DNA from: Actinomadura geliboluensis
GTDB lineage: Bacteria; Actinomycetota; Actinomycetes; Streptosporangiales; Streptosporangiaceae
NCBI RefSeq assembly: GCF_005889745.1
Contig: NZ_VCKZ01000018.1
Location: forward strand, 1 to 42,977
DNA: 42,977 nt
Reading direction: 5' to 3'
Below, piece after piece: positions 40,139 through 42,977 of this stretch (position 1 is its first letter; each line of letters starts with the position of its first letter). The notes under the pieces were generated by a model that saw only the letters and a program-made list of their open reading frames with translations, did not search any database and had not been told where the DNA came from. Made by a program: the position numbers and the translations under genes.

Positions 40139-41056
40139 ATGGACGGTGGCTACTCGATCGGCGAGTTGGCGCGGCTCGGCGGAGTCACGGTGAAGGCCGT
40201 GCGCTTCTACTCGGAGCGCGGACTGGTGCCGGAGGCCGGCAGAAGCGCGGCAGGGCATCGGCGGTACGCACCGGAAGCCGTAGTGCGCCTCGGCCTGGTA
40301 CGGACGCTACGCGAACTCGGAATCGACCTGGCCACCATCGAGAAGATCTTGGACCGCCGACTACCGGCCGCAGAGGCCGCCGCCACCCACGCCGAGGCAG
40401 TAGCGGTGCAGATGCGAGTGCTGCGGCTGCGCTACGCGGTGCTCTCAGCAGCGGCCAGGCGCGGCTCCACACCCGAGGAGATGGACTTCATGCACCGACT
40501 CGCCCGCCTTTCCGCCGCTGAGCGTGACGCCCTCGTCGACGACTTCCTGCACAGCGCATTCGGGGATCCCGACGCGGGCCCGCTCTCGCGCGTCCTGCAC
40601 CGATCCATGGCACCCGAACTGCCCGATGACCCCACGTCCGAGCAGTTGGAGGCATGGGTGGAGTTGGCCGAACTCGCCGAAGACCCGGAGTTCCGGTCAC
40701 TGATGCGCGGCCTGTTCACCGAGCACCCCGCCTTGGAAACGGCCCCACCGCGCAAGCCCATCGTCGCGCGCGTCGCGGAGACCGTGGCCCCGCTACTGAC
40801 AGCCGGCGTCACCACCAACTCCCCGGAAGCGGCTCAGGCCGTCAAACAAATCACCACCGCCTACGCCGCCGTCCAAGACCAGACAGACGACGCAGCCCTG
40901 CGCGAAAGCCTCGCGGCCTACCTGACCGCCGCCGCCGATCCGCGCCGCGAACGCTACGCGGAGCTACTGTCGGTCATCAACGGCTGGGACCCGCCCGACT
41001 ACCCCAGCAAGGAACTGCGCTGGTTCCTGACAGCAATGGCTCAGACTGAGCACTAG
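40139..41056 (+). CDS. MerR family transcriptional regulator
   Basis: This is a 305-residue regulator. The N-terminal MerR winged HTH reads YSIGELARLGGVTVKAVRFY, then SERGLVPEAGR and GHRRYAPEAVVRLGLVRTL, with a dimerisation helix to ~residue 105. The C-terminal ~190 residues are helical and acidic (LHRSMAPELPDDPTSEQLEA, TNSPEAAQAVKQITTAYAAV) without metal-binding cysteines, so a small-molecule ligand is more likely than a metal. The promoter directly upstream shows MerR architecture, indicating autoregulation and probably a leaderless mRNA. No target gene is adjacent on the same strand. Confidence 0.92.
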   Translation: MDGGYSIGELARLGGVTVKAVRFYSERGLVPEAGRSAAGHRRYAPEAVVRLGLVRTLRELGIDLATIEKILDRRLPAAEAAATHAEAVAVQMRVLRLRYAVLSAAARRGSTPEEMDFMHRLARLSAAERDALVDDFLHSAFGDPDAGPLSRVLHRSMAPELPDDPTSEQLEAWVELAELAEDPEFRSLMRGLFTEHPALETAPPRKPIVARVAETVAPLLTAGVTTNSPEAAQAVKQITTAYAAVQDQTDDAALRESLAAYLTAAADPRRERYAELLSVINGWDPPDYPSKELRWFLTAMAQTEH

Positions 41057-41154
41057 CCGTAAGACCAACGGCGAAAGACGTCATCACGCCGCATAGGCTG
41101 CTCCAGCCGAAAATGTGATCACGAATGGGGCCAACTTGTCGATAGCGTACGAGT

Positions 41155-41604
41155 GTGGCTGAGATCTGGGACGAAGCGCAGCTGATCGCGGACGGATTCG
41201 AGCGCGCGCACGTCGAGCTGGACTGGTACGACGGCCCGCGCGTCGGCGTCGCCGATATCGACGGCCGGCCCCACTACTTCAAGGGCCACCACTACGAGCG
41301 TTACCACGAAGACGACGAGTACGAGGTCTGGCCTGCGAGCACTGAAGCGCTGGAGTGGGAGCGCGAGCAGTCCGAGATTTTCGTCAAGTGGAGCGAGCGC
41401 TACCGGGCAGGGGAGGTAGGGCCCGAGACCCACCCCGGCCATGGAGGCAACGCCCGCTACGACGAGCTGGACGCCCTACTCGCACCACACCGGCAAGCAC
41501 CTGACAATGCGCGCCGGATGAAGCGCGAAATGCGTTTCGTCGCCAGAGACCCTGACGAGGCCGAGTCCGTGAACTACTGGTTCCGATGGCGCCCAACCAC
41601 ATGA
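41155..41604 (+). CDS. Hypothetical acidic protein
   Basis: I do not assign this 149-residue protein to a named family. It is acidic and aromatic-rich (AHVELDWYDGPRVGVADIDG, HYFKGHHYERYHEDDEYEV) with no signal peptide or membrane helix, and it resembles small hypotheticals seen in streptomycetes. The GTG start lacks a Shine-Dalgarno; a TAGCGT hexamer ending six bases upstream would allow a leaderless transcript. It is convergent with the hxlR-like gene. Confidence 0.7.
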   Translation: MAEIWDEAQLIADGFERAHVELDWYDGPRVGVADIDGRPHYFKGHHYERYHEDDEYEVWPASTEALEWEREQSEIFVKWSERYRAGEVGPETHPGHGGNARYDELDALLAPHRQAPDNARRMKREMRFVARDPDEAESVNYWFRWRPTT

Positions 41605-41638
41605 AGTAGCCACCGTCTCGCCGCGACGACACGACTGA

Positions 41639-41682
41639 GTTACGCCCGTCAGCGGTAAGCAGCTCCGATATCGGGGCGTTAC
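41639..41682. terminator. Possible terminator between hypothetical and hxlR-like genes
   Basis: GTTACGCCC (41639-41647) pairs with GGGCGTTAC (41674-41682) with one mismatch. A CCGATATCGG palindrome (41665-41674) lies in the loop, and the right arm overlaps the hxlR-like stop codon. Confidence 0.3.
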
Positions 41683-42095
41683 TTGTCGCGATCCCCGGAG
41701 TCGGAAGAAGGCCGATTCGCGCGGTCGTACGCTTCCTGCGCCGCCGACCAGTCGTCAAGGTAAGCGATCGCCCATTCCTCCAGCGCGCGCAGCGGCTCGC
41801 GCAGGGTGCGGCCCGCCTCGGTGAGGGAGTACTCAACGCGGACCGGTACTTCGGGGTGGACGGTGCGGTGCACGAGCCCGTCCCGTTCGAGCCCGCGGAG
41901 GGTCTGGGTGAGCATCTTCTGGGAGATGCCCTCGATGCGTCGGCGCAGCTCCGAGAAGCGGGCGGTGCCGTCCCAGAGGGCGCCCACGATGAGCACGGTC
42001 CAGCGGTCGCCGATGCGATCCAGGATGCGGCGGGTCGGGCAGTCCGCGCGGTAGGGGCTGCCGCGGAGCACCGGCTCGTCCGGGGTGGTTACCAC
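41679..42095 (-). CDS. HxlR family transcriptional regulator
   Basis: This is a 138-residue winged-helix regulator. The N-terminal CPTRRILDRIGDRWTVLIVG places Cys in the HxlR position, followed by FSELRRRIEGISQKMLTQTL and RGLERDGLVHRTVHPEVPVR, with YSLTEAGRTLREPL as the wing end. HxlR proteins often sense reactive electrophiles or oxidants through the N-terminal Cys. GTG at 42095 was chosen: GAAGG lies upstream and the next gene is divergent, so the longer frame to 42263 would overlap its neighbour. It likely represses itself and the NAD(P)-binding gene. Confidence 0.9.
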   Translation of the reverse strand: MVTTPDEPVLRGSPYRADCPTRRILDRIGDRWTVLIVGALWDGTARFSELRRRIEGISQKMLTQTLRGLERDGLVHRTVHPEVPVRVEYSLTEAGRTLREPLRALEEWAIAYLDDWSAAQEAYDRANRPSSDSGDRDK

Positions 42096-42141
42096 AAAGT
42101 GCCTTCTTCCCGATGGAGAGTTGGGCTCGTACGGTAACCAC
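42085..42141. promoter_or_regulatory. hxlR/NAD(P)-binding gene operator
   Basis: GTGGTTACC (42085-42093) and GGTAACCAC (42133-42141) are perfect 9-bp inverted arms, one over the hxlR start and one over a possible plus-strand -10 (TACGGT, 42130-42135, 17 bases after TTCCCG). Confidence 0.6.
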
Positions 42142-42185
42142 TGCGCCCGTTCGGCGCCACCCGTCCTCCTGGAGAAAGGCACCTC

Positions 42186-42833
42186 ATGTCTCGCATTACC
42201 GTCATCGGAGGCACCGGCTATGCCGGCTCGGCCATCGCCGCGGAGGCCGCCGCTCGCGGCCACCAGGTCACCGCACTGAGCCGCTCAGGCCCCGCCGCGC
42301 CGATCCCTGACGTGACCTATGTCCAAGGCGACGCCTCCGACGAAGCAACGCTCGCCGCAGCCATCGAGGGCTCGGATGTCGTAGTGGCCGCACTCGCCCC
42401 ACGCGGCCCGCTGACCGGCACCTTCCGCGACGTCTACCGCGCCGTCGCGCGCTTGGCTGATGCCGCAGGCGCGCGCCTGTTCGTCGTCGGGGGCTACTCG
42501 TCACTGCGTCCCGCGCCCGGGGCGGACCGTTTCGTCACCGACCTCAGTCACATCCCCGCAGAGCTCCACGACGAGATCCGCGCGGGTGCGGCGCTCATCA
42601 TCGAGGACCTCCCGGCCACGCCCGCGACGCTCGACTGGGTCTTCGTGAGCCCGGCGCTCAGGTTCGGCGCGCACATGCCCGCCGAACCACTCGGCCGCTA
42701 CCGCCTCGGCGACGACGTCGCGGTCCAGCCCGATGACGGCGGCGCGATCTCCGCCGCCGACTACGCCCTAGGTTTCGTCGACCTGATCGACAAAGGCGAC
42801 CACCACAGAACACAGGTCAACCTCGCCCACTAA
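42186..42833 (+). CDS. NAD(P)H-binding oxidoreductase (YwnB/NmrA-like)
   Basis: This 215-residue single-domain protein has a dinucleotide-binding N-terminus (ITVIGGTGYAGSAIAAEA) and later VTYVQGDASDEATL, RLFVVGGYSSLRPAPG and LDWVFVSPALRFG, matching the YwnB-like branch of NAD(P)-binding SDR-like proteins. Such genes are often paired with HxlR regulators and implicated in oxidant or quinone response. GGAGAAAGG precedes the ATG. The IS3-like end lies 17 bases beyond its stop. Confidence 0.9.
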   Translation: MSRITVIGGTGYAGSAIAAEAAARGHQVTALSRSGPAAPIPDVTYVQGDASDEATLAAAIEGSDVVVAALAPRGPLTGTFRDVYRAVARLADAAGARLFVVGGYSSLRPAPGADRFVTDLSHIPAELHDEIRAGAALIIEDLPATPATLDWVFVSPALRFGAHMPAEPLGRYRLGDDVAVQPDDGGAISAADYALGFVDLIDKGDHHRTQVNLAH

Positions 42834-42850
42834 CACTCCACCCGCACCTG

Positions 42851-42977
42851 TGGACCGCCCCGGCGATGTTGGAGGCTCAGATTGTTGGTTCTCAGCCGGT
42901 CTAGGTCGCTGTGCCACGTGACCGGTTGAACGCTTCCTCGTACTCGCGCGGGGGAATGTTCCCGCAGTAAGAATGTA
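42851..42977 (-). mobile_element. IS3-family-like element, terminal part
   Basis: A TGGACCGCCCCGGCGATGTT end, of the TG...CA style with a GC-rich terminal repeat seen in actinobacterial IS3 elements, begins at 42851. A transposase C-terminus is encoded 50 bases further in, reading outward to this end. The rest lies beyond the window. Confidence 0.6.
42901..42977 (-). CDS. IS3-family transposase (OrfB) C-terminus, partial
   Basis: The minus-strand frame entering from the window edge reads HSYCGNIPPREYEEAFNRSR and stops at TAG (42903-42901). The xxPPxEYEEAF pattern resembles the last residues of IS3-family integrase-core transposases, which follow the catalytic DDE domain. Only about 24 residues are visible, so the exact IS and its intactness are unknown. 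The distance from stop to the terminal repeat fits this family. Confidence 0.6.
   Translation of the reverse strand, partial: HSYCGNIPPREYEEAFNRSRGTAT

Noticed and set aside
1..42977. tRNA or rRNA genes
   Set aside because: No cloverleaf with conserved T-loop (GGTTCRA) context or rRNA motif was recognised on either strand by reading; a tRNAscan run would settle it.

Overview
The window is very GC-rich DNA. It has many GTG starts, 4-nt ATGA/GTGA gene overlaps, and gene families typical of Actinomycetes (DUF2795, DUF5302, PPOX flavoproteins, SpoIIE phosphatases with HATPase domains, DrrAB-like ABC pairs). A filamentous actinomycete, possibly Actinomadura or another Streptosporangiales member, is the best guess. 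That is inference from protein style, not a computed placement.

Left part (1-20.9 kb). A mosaic fragment at the edge is followed by an aconitase, a DUF2795 protein, a cytochrome P450 that appears to lack the ExxR motif, a DUF5302 protein, a PPOX flavoprotein, an MBL-fold hydrolase and a coiled-coil protein. Next comes a PadR-regulated DrrAB-like efflux pair with an 18-bp palindromic operator. An M20 peptidase lies divergent to a complete five-gene oligopeptide ABC importer (lipoprotein, two permeases, two ATPases). A spermidine-synthase-like protein, an NAD(P)-binding protein and a PAS/GAF/SpoIIE/HATPase phosphatase follow.

Centre (20.9-28.3 kb, minus strand). This is the most coherent system: a stressosome partner-switching operon in the order rsbR, rsbS, rsbT, an ATPase-RsbX-like phosphatase fusion, a hybrid histidine kinase, and a receiver-SpoIIE phosphatase. 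Most junctions overlap, which suggests translational coupling. The stressosome Ser/Thr residues are visible in RsbR and RsbS. No sigma factor, RsbV-like anti-anti-sigma or classical RsbW-like partner is encoded next to it, so the output target must lie elsewhere. A membrane-anchored cell-wall hydrolase with an FtsX/MacB-like N-terminal region follows in the same direction.

Right part (28.3-42.98 kb). A DUF4253 protein is followed by a coupled histidine kinase/LuxR regulator/NUDIX trio and a secreted Ntn-hydrolase acylase. Several small regulator-target modules come next: TetR with a divergent ABC-F protein; TetR with a divergent DrrAB-like exporter; a DHFR-like reductase; an Imm-5-like protein; an autoregulated MerR; a short hypothetical; and HxlR with a divergent NAD(P)-binding protein. 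Several of these intergenic regions carry clear inverted repeats. From about 38.9 kb the DNA is visibly less GC-rich. The window ends inside an IS3-family-like element, so the right end looks like accessory sequence. No intergenic stretch exceeds 300 bases, and no rRNA, tRNA or CRISPR array was recognised.
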